From Cliona cf. orientalis (Eukaryota; Porifera; Demospongiae; Clionaida; Clionaidae), in assembly GCA_963930775.1 (NCBI GenBank), contig OZ005692.1, positions 7,798,135-7,862,134 on the forward strand: a stretch of 64,000 bases of DNA, written 5' to 3'. The position numbers were made by a program, and so were the translations under genes. The notes under the pieces were generated by a model that did no database searches, was not told where the DNA came from, and saw only the letters and a list, made by a program, of their open reading frames with translations. Below, piece after piece: positions 21,984-32,960 of this stretch; the stretch's first letter is position 1; each line of letters opens with the position of its first letter.

Positions 21984-23720
21984 CACTGTAAAAACTAGAT
22001 GGTGAACGTCACCTAAAAAAGGTAGTGAAATCCTTGCCACAATAGTCACCGAAAATTGAGAGGTGAAGGGTCACCACCTTTTAAGATCACCACTTTTTGT
22101 TAGTGATGATCACTACCATTATTAGTGATGGTCACTATTATCGATTGGTGATTATCACTAATTACACCACCATTTACTAGTGATGATCACTACATACACA
22201 GCATATTATTACTTTAGTGAAGATCACCTCAAATTTTGCTGGATATGAGTACATACGTACAGTATAATGTGTACAACTGTTACAAAACATAAAATATCGT
22301 CTCTAGCATTAACACAGTTGAAGGTAGTGTGTGGCAGTGTTCAATTACACCTTGAGTTCGGCTCTGAAAATGCTAAGTCTCCTGTGCATGAACTCTTTAC
22401 ACCTATAAAAATAAAGCCAATTATTTGTGAAGCTTTTCACACAGAAGATACCAGAATCTAAACTATTATTATGACGTACGTACAACAGTCTATACATGAA
22501 AAATTAAAAATAAGGAATTACTTAAAATTAATAAGCTAGTGCATCTCCGAACTGTTTCAGTGGTGTTAGGTTTGGGTATCCCACTTAATATCACGTGCAC
22601 ACTTATAGAACTGAAACTATTGCTAATATCATGGGCTTTAGGAGAAACGTAGAAAGAGTGACGACAATAAAGGGAGGGAGAGAAAGAGAGAGAGGGAGAG
22701 ACGGAGAGAGACAGGCCGAGCGGGAGGGAGGGGGGGGGGGGGGGGCTTACCATCTGCATTCCAGCTTGAAACTTGGTGACTTAATTTCAACCTGCAGAGA
22801 TCATGAAAATTGTGTGTGGAGGAAAAAAAGAAAAGGATAAATATTATTGTACAAAGGGTGAGAGAGATGGGGAGGGAGGGAAAAAGCCTGAGAAACTTGT
22901 CAGCTGAAATTCAACTTGAAATTTGGTAGCCTAACTTCAGATGTAGCTGCATATAAAGTTGTGTGGACCTCCAAATTTAAAAGAGACATGCTTCATGCAT
23001 GCAGTAGGTATTAAATTCTCACCTTGGTGAGACTTTATACATTGCCATATCACCGGTGTAGGTAGCTGACAGATAGAGTTCCTAAGAAGTGTCACGGTCC
23101 AAATGGCAAACTTAGAGCTATCTCAGTTGACACCTGCAATGTAATTAAGCCAAATTGTACCCCCGGTAATAGGCTACTACCTTGCTAGCCTTTAAATTTT
23201 AAAAAGCTTTATGCTTGGGATGATTTAGTTTAGAAATCTTTTCAAACAAAATAATAGCCAGCATGCATAGCTCAATATATATACCAAGGGCTTATAGTAC
23301 ATAATTATGATAGTTAGTATAGGAGCTAGCTAGCTAGCTATCTACAGCCTTCCAAAATCAATATTTTCTAGCTAATTTACCTCTAAATAAGAAAAATAGC
23401 TTACCTTTGTACTTATTTTAGTGATTTCAAAGTTTTGTCTCGTGTTTCCCACTGTAAAAGACAACTAGAAACTCTCCATTTTCAAACTTAAAATGCAGCT
23501 GCCACATACTAATTAATATGCGCATGCGTGATTATGATGTCATTGATATTAAAGTAGTGAGGTTCACCAGTAACAGGATGTCACCACCAATAATAGTAGT
23601 GAACTGCTTCAATTAGTAGTGACGTTCACTACATATTGACTTCACCACTTGGTGGTGAAACAAAAATTAGTGATGTTCACCATTTAATTTGGTGATGATC
23701 ACCAGTCCGTTTTTACAGTG
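21984..23720. mobile_element. 1.7-kb CACTGTAAAAAC-ended element
   Basis: CACTGTAAAAACTAGATGGT and, inverted, CACTGTAAAAACGGACTGGT, with TA just outside each end (21,982-21,983 and 23,721-23,722). About 200 bp at each side is filled with GTGATnnTCAC palindromic motifs, replacing the GTGTGTTA motif of the related element at 10,469. No transposase. A GA-rich microsatellite ending in G17 lies at 22,672-22,746. Confidence 0.75.
22672..22746 (+). repeat. GA-rich microsatellite and poly(G)
   Basis: Purine-only tract of GGGAGA/GAGAGA units running into an uninterrupted G run. Open frames across it are low-complexity artefacts. Confidence 0.85.
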
Positions 23721-23722
23721 TA

Positions 23723-24440
23723 ATAATGCTCAAGAAGTGCATCTAGCTACAATTCCCAATGCATTACCCATTATGCTCAAGTTGAACCGACTATAATGTT
23801 AACAAAAATTGATATGAGACATGAGGAGACCGTAACTCAGTTTAACTTACACTATCATAGATCTAGAGTGCAGCCATTTCAAATTTTACTATTATTCTCA
23901 AATTATGCCGGCATAATTTTACCTAGTCCTACTGAACTTGTAGTATTCTAGATCTGTAGTATAATAAAAGTCTCGCTATAGCCATAATATCCTTCTATCT
24001 CAAGAGAAAGATTATAGTTCTTTCTCTTGAGAAAGGTATACTATTAGCTCTTTCTCTTAATAGGGTCTGGTGAGCTAATAATTGTTCCGATAGAATGCAA
24101 AGAAGTCATATAATGGGTAACCACAAGCCATACAGAGCCCACTAGTAAAATATTACCAAGCGATAGATTCAAATCTTGAATCTGCATTGGACAACTAAAT
24201 CCTGTCGCCAACACAACTCATTTATATGCATGATCACCAGATCTCTCTTCCCTTGGTTGGGGGTGCCACATTAATTATTTACAAGGCATCACTTCTCTTC
24301 GAGTCTTAAATATTATGGCACTATAGGAACGCAAACGCAAACGCGATCCGATTGGAAGTATGAATTTGGTTTTCTTCTCCTCCTGAACTAAGGTCACTCG
24401 AAGTTACTTTCAACAATATCCTTCGTTGGATTTGGTCCCT
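23723..24440. other. Intergenic, no gene seen
   Basis: AT-rich sequence with a repeated TTTCTCTTGAGAAAG motif (about 24,000-24,060). No coding block or splice pair stands out. Confidence 0.35.
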
Positions 24441-24444
24441 CCCT

Positions 24445-24720
24445 CGAACGTGCCCGGCATAGGCGGAAAACATTGCAAACGCATGGCTTCCCTATACAAA
24501 CATATGGGAAAACTTTAAATGGCTGTAACTTTAATTCTAAGGCGTGAATCAAAATTCCCCTGGATCAAATCTCTAGTTTCGACCCATTCTGCGTGCCCAA
24601 GTAAAAATTATCCCCCCAAGTGCTCCCAACCCCCCCATTAATTAGATTATTTATTTAATTATTTAAATATGCTTTTTTTCTACTTAGTGTGTAATATCAT
24701 CCCATAATATCTATTTTATT
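24445..24720 (+). repeat. Dispersed repeat, solo copy
   Basis: GGCGGAAAACATTGCAAACG through CTACTTAGTGTGTAAT matches 31,605-31,882 in the same orientation and 30,122-30,340 inverted. Non-coding; the stretch AACTTTAATTCTAAG is shared by all three. It shows that the copies flanking the RhiA-like gene belong to a wider family. Confidence 0.75.
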
Positions 24721-25182
24721 TATACTTTAATTTATATGCTGCACCTATGGTGGTGTGTTTATCAAATCAATAATAATAATAATAATAATAATTGTGCGCT
24801 AATAATAATTATTGCACATGCTACAGTCTGACGCCTAGGTATAGTACAAAATGCGGTACCAACTAATTACCACATATCCGTGCTTCATTGATAGAATATA
24901 GCACCTTTGTACGACAAGAGACACCAAAGAAGGCCTGGGAACGCGGCTAGGGACAGCCTATTATTATATTAGGCCACACAAACTAAATTCACTGTTAAGA
25001 CTCTGGTTAAGACATTTTGACCCTTCACCTTTCATGGGGGGCACTTTCTGAAGCTGTGGAACGTTAATAGCAGCCAAGATTTATTTAATTCACAGTGCTG
25101 ACTGACCATTATCAAGTTTGCTTTTTGTGCCATAGCTACACACTGTATAGCTACATTATGTATAAGCATAATTTGTGTATAT
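24721..25182. other. Intergenic, no gene seen
   Basis: Contains an (AAT)n microsatellite at about 24,768-24,792 and otherwise unremarkable AT-rich sequence. Confidence 0.35.
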
Positions 25183-25443
25183 ACCGTATGGCGGGTAATT
25201 TTCGTGGGGTGCTAATTTTTGTTATTTTCGTGGTTGACTTAGCAGTCACGAAAATTTCCAACCACGAAAATTAATGCCTACGGTACTGGTGATATGAGTC
25301 CGTGATGATGGGCGTGGCCATAAACATCGTGGCAGCGAAGCTATTATAAACATTCCTGGTGTTTGCAAGTGACAGTAGCCACTGTCATCCAGCTAATAGC
25401 GTCTTAGACACTAATATTCTTCTATCTCATGCTATTTGTCCAA
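25183..25443. mobile_element. TACCGTATGG MITE, one half
   Basis: Begins TACCGTATGGCGGGTAATTT and follows the complete copy at 19,781 (read inverted) to its middle (CTTCTATCTCATGC...TTGTCCAAG), then stops where the DUF7869 element begins. The other half is missing. Confidence 0.7.
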
Positions 25444-25940
25444 GGGTCATTTAGATCTTTACATAAAAGTAGGAAAAATGCCATGATTCTATCATGGGAA
25501 GATTTTACGTGACTTTTCCCTTGGGTTAATCATGGGGAGATTTTACGTGACTTCTGCCATGATCTAATCATGGGAGGATTTTACGTCACATGTAAAGTAT
25601 TCCCAGTGTTTACATTTGTGACCGTCCACGAGAAAACCATGCATAATGTGCAGAAAAAAAATTTTGAGTTATTGCCACCATTACCAACTATGACCTTTGA
25701 ACTACTGCTCCTGCAAATTTGAAGTCTCTAGCCCGTGTAGTCATGGAGATATGAGCAAAAATATACCCGGATCACCCATACTAAAGTTTTGCAAAAAAAA
25801 TTGCAATAAACATTGCTACGTACGTTGAGGGAGTGCCCTCCGTATACGCTCCGTAACGCTTACCGCAATTAAAATTTTCGCTGTGGCTAGAGTGCCGGGA
25901 ACGGCACCCAAAATATAAGGCTTAAAGAGCCGGCATAACT

Positions 25941-25995
25941 CACGTGATCTCTAGATCCCAGCCCCCGAAGGGGGCTGGGATCTAAAGATCACGTA
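25941..25995. repeat. 55-bp near-perfect hairpin
   Basis: CACGTGATCTCTAGATCCCA and GCCCCC pair with GGGGGC and TGGGATCTAAAGATCACGT across a GAA loop. It could be a terminator-like stem or the remains of a tiny palindromic element. Confidence 0.8.
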
Positions 25996-26190
25996 GCTAA
26001 TAATAATAAGAACAAGCTATTACTGACCGATACACGGCGGCAAGTGAGATTAGTAGCGGGGGGGGGGATTGGGTTTAGGTAATCGGTTGTTGACGAAGGG
26101 TTTGGGTTTCGGTGATCGGTTGTTGACGAGGGTTAGTATTATGGGTTTAAGGTGTATAAATTTGGCAAAAAACGGTAGCCAGCAGCGGCG

Positions 26191-26262
26191 AGCCGGGTGG
26201 CCGAGTGGACTAGGGTCTGGGCTGGTAGAGCAGTGATCATGGGTTCGAATCCCGCTTGTGGT
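26191..26262 (+). other. tRNA-derived SINE head
   Basis: A box TGGCCGAGTGG (26,198-26,208) and B box GGTTCGAATCC (26,242-26,252) are near consensus and at tRNA spacing, as in Ser/Leu-type tRNAs. The 5' GCCGGGT and 3' CGCTTGTGG do not pair as an acceptor stem, and a T-rich tail follows, so a SINE is more likely than a tRNA gene. It lies between the left terminus and the 3' end of the DUF7869 gene. Confidence 0.65.
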
Positions 26263-26912
26263 ATGAACTTTTTTTTTCCTACTCTCGAAGTTTTTTGGCG
26301 GGCACTAGAACCGGCACTCCAACGGGAATATTTCCGGTACCGTTCCCACGTAAAATTTTACATGTGCGGTCACTTAATGGAAGTTGAGTGTAGCTGTGTA
26401 CAGGACTATCTACGTTCTACTCAAGCAAAGGGCCATGAAATCGACAGTAAGTAACATTATACAGTATTTATAATCTTGCATGACTACGAGTACGTAAAAT
26501 ATTAAGCTTTTCAAAACCCTGAGGCCTACCGTACGCCCTCCATTGTTGACGAGCAAGGTTGGAAAGTCTGTAGCTCCATGCTCGCACGCTCGAGGGTGAA
26601 CTGGAGCAAGCCCTGTGACTCGAGTGAGAGAGAGAGAAAGAACACGCGTAAGAGAATTCGAGCGAGGGGTGGGGACCATGGCAGTGTGAGAGAGAGAGAG
26701 ATCGAGAGCAACCGCGCGAGAGTTCGAGGCCCAGGGAGAGGATGAGAGACAAAGAGAGAAAGAGAGAGAGGGGTGGGGAGGGAGGGAGGGAGGGAGGGAG
26801 GGAGAGAGGGAGGGGGGGGAGAACAGGAGAGTGTATTTCAAAGTGGAACTTTTGTTAGTGTGGTGGCTTTTAGAAAAGCCGGTTAGTCGGAGAGAGGGGT
26901 GATGTGAAGATG

Positions 26913-28018
26913 TCAACTCATTTGTCTTCTCTTCTTTGTTCTTGGTGCCTCTTCATCCAGGGGTGGCGGTTCTCGTGATGATGGTGTGACTGATGCTGGT
27001 GTGTCAGGTACTGAAGCCTGAGTTGGATTTGGGCAGACCAGATCTCTTGTGTCCTCTCGGCAAAACTCTCGAATTTTCTCGAAGAGATATTGCTTGCGCT
27101 CCAAGGACAGTCCAGTTGGTTGGATTACTGGAGGAAGATCGGTGGCATCCGGGGTCCAGTGTGTATCCTTCAAAAGGATATGTTCGTCTTCAGTAGCTCC
27201 CGAATGCTTCTGCACTTTAGCTACACCACGGAAGGACATACTAAAGTGGAAATGATGGTACTGTTTGACTCCTACCAATCGACGGAATCTTGGAGACAGA
27301 AAGCTAGCCCAGTCTCTCACTGGCACAATCACTTTGCCTGCCTGGCTGCCAACAAGTTGACACTCGTTGACCACTGACGAAGATTGAACAACTTCCTAAA
27401 TGTCAGCAAGACTGCTCACATCTGTGTTACGGAAGGTTCTCTTAAGCATGCCAAAACAACCATCAGGGGCGAACTTCGTATGGCCAACTACCATAAAGGA
27501 TATGGTGATCTTGTGATGCTGTCCCGTCAATACTCGCCACATGAGGTATTGGATCATAGTGTTATTCTTATTTTGGCCAGTGCAGTTGTCAGCATACAGC
27601 GTAATGGAGGTCTCTCCTAGGCCATGATGGGTGAAGAAGTAGTCAAGCATGCTGACAACTGCATTGGCCCCCTTTCCAACATCCGCAGCCTCGTCAATGA
27701 CGAAATTGACTTGTCTGGGAATTGCTTCACAGCAGATCCCAAACAGGGCAGCCTTGCGGGGTGTCAGGAAGTAGATAGGTCCGGGTTGTAAGGGATTGCT
27801 GGGGTAATGGACCTGCTGGGCAAAATCAAATGAATAATGCATAGTAATGGCGTTGCTGGCAGGTTTGATGTTGCAGTTCACAGGGGGTGGTGCAAAGCTT
27901 CCACCTGGTGCCTTGAAAGTAGCTCTTGCTTGCCGCTTACTCTCCTCTACTGCTGTCCTGTAACTGGAACGCTCCTGGGTTACTAGCAGTAGGTGTTCCT
28001 CAGCCTTCTGCAAGAGCT

Positions 28019-28049
<31 letters not shown>

Positions 28050-29442
28050 GGGGGGGGGGGGGGGGGGGACATGTAGATGTGTATGAATGTGCATTAAATA
28101 GAACACAGGGTCATGTATATTAAGTATTGAGATAGGACAAACCTCTGATTTCTCCTCTACAGGTTTATAGTGTGCCCGCATAATCATTGCACTATTCTTC
28201 TGGCATGTCCAGCAGAGATCGGACATGGGTTTGCACACGAGGATCTGAGGAAGAAGCTGGTTCCAGAGGCTGCAGAAGGACGAGTACTCTACTGCTTTCA
28301 CATCAGGAGCATTCTCTGCAGCAGTATGGTACAGACTCCACACAGCCTTCTTCGTTGTGGAAGATGGAAGCAAGACAAGATCGTCACGCTTGTATCCAGG
28401 AATTCGCCCTGGAAGTAAGATCGCATTGTCTTCCGCGTAATTCCTGATGAAGGATACAACGTATTGAATATCAGGGAGTCGTAACGCATGCTTGGGCTTC
28501 ACGTATGGACGCTTGCGGGGACAGAGACCATTGGACTCAAAGCTAGCTTTGATTGCCTGGAATTTCACTTTCCCAATGTTATGAAGGAAGCAAAATGTTG
28601 CCATGCATACATCATGACCACCATGCTTGAAACAGGTGAATGACCTCTGGCGTTGTTTCGGTGAGTGCTTCTTGGCCTGTATCATATCATCCTTCTGCGT
28701 GAGTGCAAGCAGCTGACCCATCACCACCAAGTCGAGTTCACTCTTACTCAACTGCCTGCACTCATCCCGCACCCTCTGATAGTGGTCCACAGAGAAAGTC
28801 GTGCAACACGGTTTGCCATTAAAGTGCTTGCACTTACACCCCACCCCCCCCTTGGCAAACCGTGCAATGCTGTGTTCCTCCATCTCAGCACAGTCACTGA
28901 CATCGATAACAATGTTGTCATCATCAAAGTAGAGATCACCTAGCGCATCGTAGAGGACATCGTTGTACGACCGAAAAAGTGAAAAGTCAAGATCATCGAC
29001 AGTATCATCAGGACCTGAATAAAAGTACAAGATAGTTTGTTGTACATGCATGTAGCTGAGTTGTATTATTAATTCAAAATATCCTTACCATTGGGATCAA
29101 AGTGTTCAAGAAGGGTAGGATCATTTTCTGTTGGGGCCAGAGCATCACCATCCTGTACACCATCTTCCACTTCGTCTGTGCATACATACATACACATGCA
29201 TAGTGTATACCAAATCCTCATGTATATGCAGCACATTGAGCATTGTCTGTGTAGCTTGCCACAGGAATGGACACTATGTTTAGTTACTACTAAAAATTAT
29301 ACTATGGTAATTTACCTTGTGGGGATTCTCCCTGCTCAAGATAATTGGCAATAAAATCGGTCAGAGCTTCCTGGTCTCCGCCCATGAGGTCGCTCGGGTC
29401 AAGACCGCTCAGCATGCGAGCAATGGACTCTGAAGTCGCCAT
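26913..29442 (-). CDS. DUF7869-type protein, candidate transposase, with one in-frame TAG
   Basis: Four exons with matching phases: 29,442-29,316, 29,175-29,089, 29,014-28,143 and 28,016-26,913. They make a 729-codon frame broken only by a TAG at 27,396-27,398 (codon 569); past it the frame continues for 160 codons with family-like sequence (RRLVGVKQYHHFHF, FCREDTRDLVCP). The first exon (MATSESIARMLSGLDPSD) is acidic. A Cys-rich knot (GCKCKHFNGKPCCTTF) lies near residue 105, a CWTCQ motif near residue 345, and the DUF7869 core includes VIDEAADVGKG, YADNCTGQNKNN and GHTKFAPDGCFG. These three Asp-bearing segments resemble an RNase H-like DDE/DDD site, which is my inference. The function is unproven, but the inverted termini around it suggest a transposase. 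Intron 3 holds a (GA)n/poly(G) tract. Confidence 0.75.
28018..28068 (+). repeat. (GA)n with poly(G), in an intron
   Basis: AGAGAG repeats followed by a run of about 19 G. On the gene's strand it is a C-run and (CT)n tract leading straight into the acceptor CTAG at 28,017, so it acts as the polypyrimidine tract of that intron. Confidence 0.85.
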
Positions 29443-30610
29443 GAGAGCGGTGAAAAGACAGCAAGTTAAAACTATTGAACAGCTACTCCACGGAAAATGT
29501 GAGCTCTTGGCGCCTTTTTTTGCTTGTAGAGATACTGTAATTGACTAATTATCATTTGACCACAAGCGCTCCGTGTCATGAACGCTCTGTGTACCTACAT
29601 AGGTCAATTCTTCGAGCCATAACTCGAAAAGTATAGTGTTCTAGAAACTACAAAATAGATTTTCATGTAGAGGAAAGACTCCTCTATCGATCTATGTAAA
29701 AAAGTCGAAATTGATAAAGTTGACCCTAGGCCACTATTTTGGCTCATATCTCAGATTGGCGCTCAGCGCATTATGCATGGTTTTCTCGTGGACGGTCACA
29801 TTTGTTGCTTTATATGGGAAGATTTTACGTTAGGTCAAAGTTCTTATGTAAAATCTTCCCATGTAATACTGATTTACAAACACAATAATCAGGGGGTGAT
29901 TTATGTATGACCTCTGACCTCACGTAAAATCTCCCCAGATATATTATACAATGTTACTGTATAGGTATGTGGACTGATAATACTGTAACAACTTAATTAT
30001 TGTTACAGTAGCACCTTATCTACTTGTTCATGTTCTTATCTATCTCACTATTATCTTATTTATGAGTCCACTTTTATATTAGCAATATTGCTAACTGTGT
30101 ATCCTATGCAAAAGCATAAACTATTATAGACAAATTACACACTAATTACACACCAATTACACACTAAGTAGAAAAAAAGAAAAAAGGATTAGGGAAGAAG
30201 AAAAGTCTTAGGGGTCTATAAAGCATATTATGCCACAATTTTTATATGGGCATGCGGAATGAGTTGAAACTAAGGATTTGATCTTGGGGAATTTTGATTC
30301 TCACCTTAGAATTAAAGTTACGGCCCTTTAAAGTCGGTATATATGCAATGATGCTGCAGTAAGTGTCCTTCAAATTGAAAAAAAAAACTGAATCAGATTC
30401 TTATGTAGCAAAAATCAATGTGCAATAATATTATTATGGCACACCACCTATATATAATTAGTCTACTGAGAGGTAATAAGTATAATTATTATGCATGGTA
30501 GAGTCCAACTATTATTTTGCATATACCTACTGTATGCTACTACATATTATAGCTAATAGCCTAATACCATTTTCAGAGTTCACTACTATAGCCTGGCCAG
30601 TTCAATAATT

Positions 30611-31243
30611 TTAGTTGGGCAAAACATTGATGTGGTAATTTCCAGCAGCATCCTTACTTGCTTCAACTGTCATTTGATGGATACCATCCTTGTACTTCAA
30701 CTCCACTGGCCCGATAGCAACTCCTTCATCAACCATTTGACCAAGAATGATGTTGCGATAGCATGCAACATAGTAGGTAGGGTGCACTCGGTAGATTGTT
30801 TCCTGCGCTCCTCCGACATCCCTTTCGACACATAAAATGTTGCCACCAAGCGTGAAGCCCATGGTCAATGGCGTGACAGGTGAAGAAGTGGCATTCCTGA
30901 GTGTAATCTGGTCTGCGCTTCCTGTGCCAGTTGGTTTAGTATTGATACTAGGAATACCATCCAGTGACTCAACCTTGTATTTATTGCCCAGATATGCTGA
31001 TGCCATCTGCGATCCTGTAAAATTTTGCTGATCTTGGTCAAAATCTGCGATGCACAGGCCGTAGGACATGGTCCAATTGACTTGGGCAGAAGCTGGAGTT
31101 CCACCTTGCTCTGCAGGTGGAATACCACGAACTTGCCAGGCAACACTAGTCAATCCAGGTGAAGTAGGGCTTTTCTGATACACACCAAAGTGCCACGGCT
31201 GGTCAGTGGCATTCTTGAGAAATAATTTGTATGGTTCAGCCAT
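30611..31243 (-). CDS. RhiA-like protein, intronless
   Basis: A single uninterrupted 210-residue frame (start MAEPYKLFLKNATDQPWHF) that resembles bacterial RhiA, the rhizosphere-expressed protein of Rhizobium. The N-terminal pattern LxLKNxTxxxWxFxVYQ, a central SVAWQV, a VxWTMSYGLCIAD segment, and a C-terminal block (YRVHPTYYVACYRNIILGQ, then HQMTVEA) line up in order and length with my memory of that family. No signal peptide or membrane helix is seen. It reads as a cytosolic, beta-rich protein of unknown biochemical role. Lack of introns, in a window where host genes have many, and the bacterial resemblance suggest horizontal transfer or retrocopying. A TATA box lies 84-90 bp upstream. Its neighbour at 34,250 has a similar promoter layout. 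Confidence 0.75.
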   Translation of the reverse strand: MAEPYKLFLKNATDQPWHFGVYQKSPTSPGLTSVAWQVRGIPPAEQGGTPASAQVNWTMSYGLCIADFDQDQQNFTGSQMASAYLGNKYKVESLDGIPSINTKPTGTGSADQITLRNATSSPVTPLTMGFTLGGNILCVERDVGGAQETIYRVHPTYYVACYRNIILGQMVDEGVAIGPVELKYKDGIHQMTVEASKDAAGNYHINVLPN

Positions 31244-31325
31244 GATTGTAGAAAACTTGATTGATGAATGGAAAGCTTATAGTCCACGAAGTGAAAAACT
31301 ATAGATTCTCTCATCAGAACACTGA

Positions 31326-31333
31326 CTTTTATA
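31326..31333 (-). promoter_or_regulatory. TATA box of the RhiA-like gene
   Basis: TATAAAAG in the context GCTATAAAAGTCAG, 83-90 bp upstream of the ATG at 31,243. This implies a 5' UTR of roughly 55-60 nt. Confidence 0.7.
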
Positions 31334-31969
31334 GCAACTGTGATTACATAGATGCAAAATTAACAATTCTGAGTCAAAGGTTTCCATTAAGTAAAGAATG
31401 CAGGAAAAGGTCTTTTTCTTTTTTTTTTTCAAGGAGACCCACACTAAACAGAAAAAAATTGTCCAAAAACCACCACATAGTTGAGCTGGATGCATAGTAG
31501 AGCCATACAATGCAAGCAGGCAGCCTATACATCAATTTTGACCAAAGTGGGTAATGGTCGTCACGTTGCTGTGCGCGCGTGGCCCCGCCCCTCACGTAGT
31601 GCGTGGGCGGAAAACATTGCAAACACATGGCTTCCTATACAAACATATGGGATAACTTTCAAAGGGCCGTAACTTTAATTCTAAGGGCCGTAACTTTAAT
31701 TTCTAACGCGTGAATCAAAATTCTACGCCATCAAATTTCGTGTTTCGACCCACTCTGCGTGCCCATGTAAAAATTACATCCCCAAGTGTTCCCAGTTCCC
31801 CCACGAATTTTTTATTATTCTTTTTCTACTTAGTGAGTGTTAGTGTGTAATTTCTACTCAGTGTGCTAATTTGTCTATAATATTTCTGATGCCAATTATA
31901 GCAACAAGGTTAACATGGATAGCTAAAAAGCTAATACAAAGCATGTAACCTTCTAAACTAATGACAATT

Positions 31970-32772
31970 ATATTAGCAGCAGAGTAGCCACGGTTATTAT
32001 AGCAATTGTGATATTGTTACAGTATATTCCACTGAGTCACTCTAGGAGTCACTAAGTTTACAAAAATTAATTTTTAACATCATTGCATGCAATGCCGTAT
32101 TGTCTACTACCAATACTTATTTAATTTATCAGGTTTCACCATGCACATGAAGTGTCTTGACCTAAGAATGGGGAAATGCATTAGCAATATTCCCAAAGCT
32201 ATTAGTACCCTTTGGCGCCAGCACTCCCATTTCCTAAATCTACCCGCGAAAGCATACTGTGGAATCCTATTCCCTGTGAGTCTACAAAATTACTAATATC
32301 ATTGCAATGCAGCATGCAATTCTGAGTCAAAGGTTTGGAGCGTGAACGTGATTCTCCTATTGAATTTCAGAAAGTATACGTAGTCTAAGAGTGCCATCGT
32401 AACTATCTATAATCTTATGCAGAAAAAGGTCTTAGCAGCAGAGTAGCCACAGTTATTATAGCAAATGCAACATTGTATAATATTCCACTGAGTCACTCTA
32501 GGAATCACTAAGTCTACAAAATTTTTAACATTATTGCATGCAATGCCATATTATTATTGTCTACTACCAACACTTATCTGGTTTTACCATGCACATGAGG
32601 TGTCTTGAGAATGGGGAAATGCTTAGTATAATAATATTATTCCCAAAGCTATTACCCTTTGGTGCCAGCACTCCCTTTTCCTAAAATCTACCCGCGAAAG
32701 CATACCGTGGAATCCTATTCCCTGTAAGCCTACACAAAATTACTAATATCATTGCATGCAATGCCATATCAA
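31970..32772. repeat. Tandem duplication of an about 460-bp unit
   Basis: 31,975-32,312 and 32,436-32,760 run in parallel (AGCAGAGTAGCCAC, CACTGAGTCACTCTAGGA, CCCAAAGCTATTA, CTACCCGCGAAAGCATAC, GTGGAATCCTATTCCCTG). They differ by substitutions and small gaps. Non-coding. Confidence 0.8.
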
Positions 32773-32782
32773 ATTAATCTAT

Positions 32783-32960
32783 ACCGTAGGTTGGGTTTTA
32801 ATTGCGAGTATCTATTAATTGCGAATTGCGAGTTTTTCTATGTTTTGCAATTAATAGATTCGCAAACATAAAACGTGCACGTATACTATAGTACGGTACG
32901 GGGTCGTCCATCGCAATTATTGGATTCGCAATTTGGCCTGACTTGACTAGAACGCACAAT
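32783..32960. mobile_element. TACCGTAGG-ended MITE, left part
   Basis: TACCGTAGGTTGGGTTTTAA is followed by repeated and inverted TTAATTGCGA / TCGCAATTAAT-type motifs and ends in a CGGTACGGGGTCGTCCATCG segment that resembles the inside of the element at 5832 (CGGTACAGGGTCGTTTGTCC). The right end is not found. Confidence 0.55.

Larger units (their letters stand above)
25450..29945 (-). mobile_element. Candidate DNA transposon encoding a DUF7869-type protein
   Basis: About 25,450-25,760 and 29,590-29,945 are related in inverted orientation. Both carry several GGGAAGATTTTACGT motifs and share CCGTCCACGAGAAAACCATG followed by CATAATG (25,623-25,649; inverted 29,771-29,798), then ATATGAGCnAAAAT further in. 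Between them lies the four-exon gene at 26,913-29,442. A non-coding relative with a GGGAAGATTTTAAACCA motif is at 35,450-36,185. I infer that the gene encodes the transposase. The exact ends and target duplication are not resolved. Confidence 0.6.
30122..31882. repeat. Inverted repeat pair enclosing the RhiA-like gene
   Basis: 30,122-30,340 and about 31,608-31,882 are inverted copies of one dispersed repeat (outer ends TATTATAGACAAATT and AATTTGTCTATAATA; inner AACTTTAATTCTAAG). The pair encloses the gene at 30,611-31,243 and its promoter. It may be a mobile unit or two chance insertions; the solo copy at 24,445 makes chance possible. Confidence 0.65.

Noticed and set aside
26191-26262. A functional tRNA-Ser or tRNA-Leu gene
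   Set aside because: A and B boxes are good, but I cannot pair an acceptor stem, and the 3' end runs into a T-rich tail typical of a SINE.
26410-26916. A minus-strand 168-codon frame downstream of the DUF7869 stop
   Set aside because: It is low-complexity sequence read from a GA-rich microsatellite.
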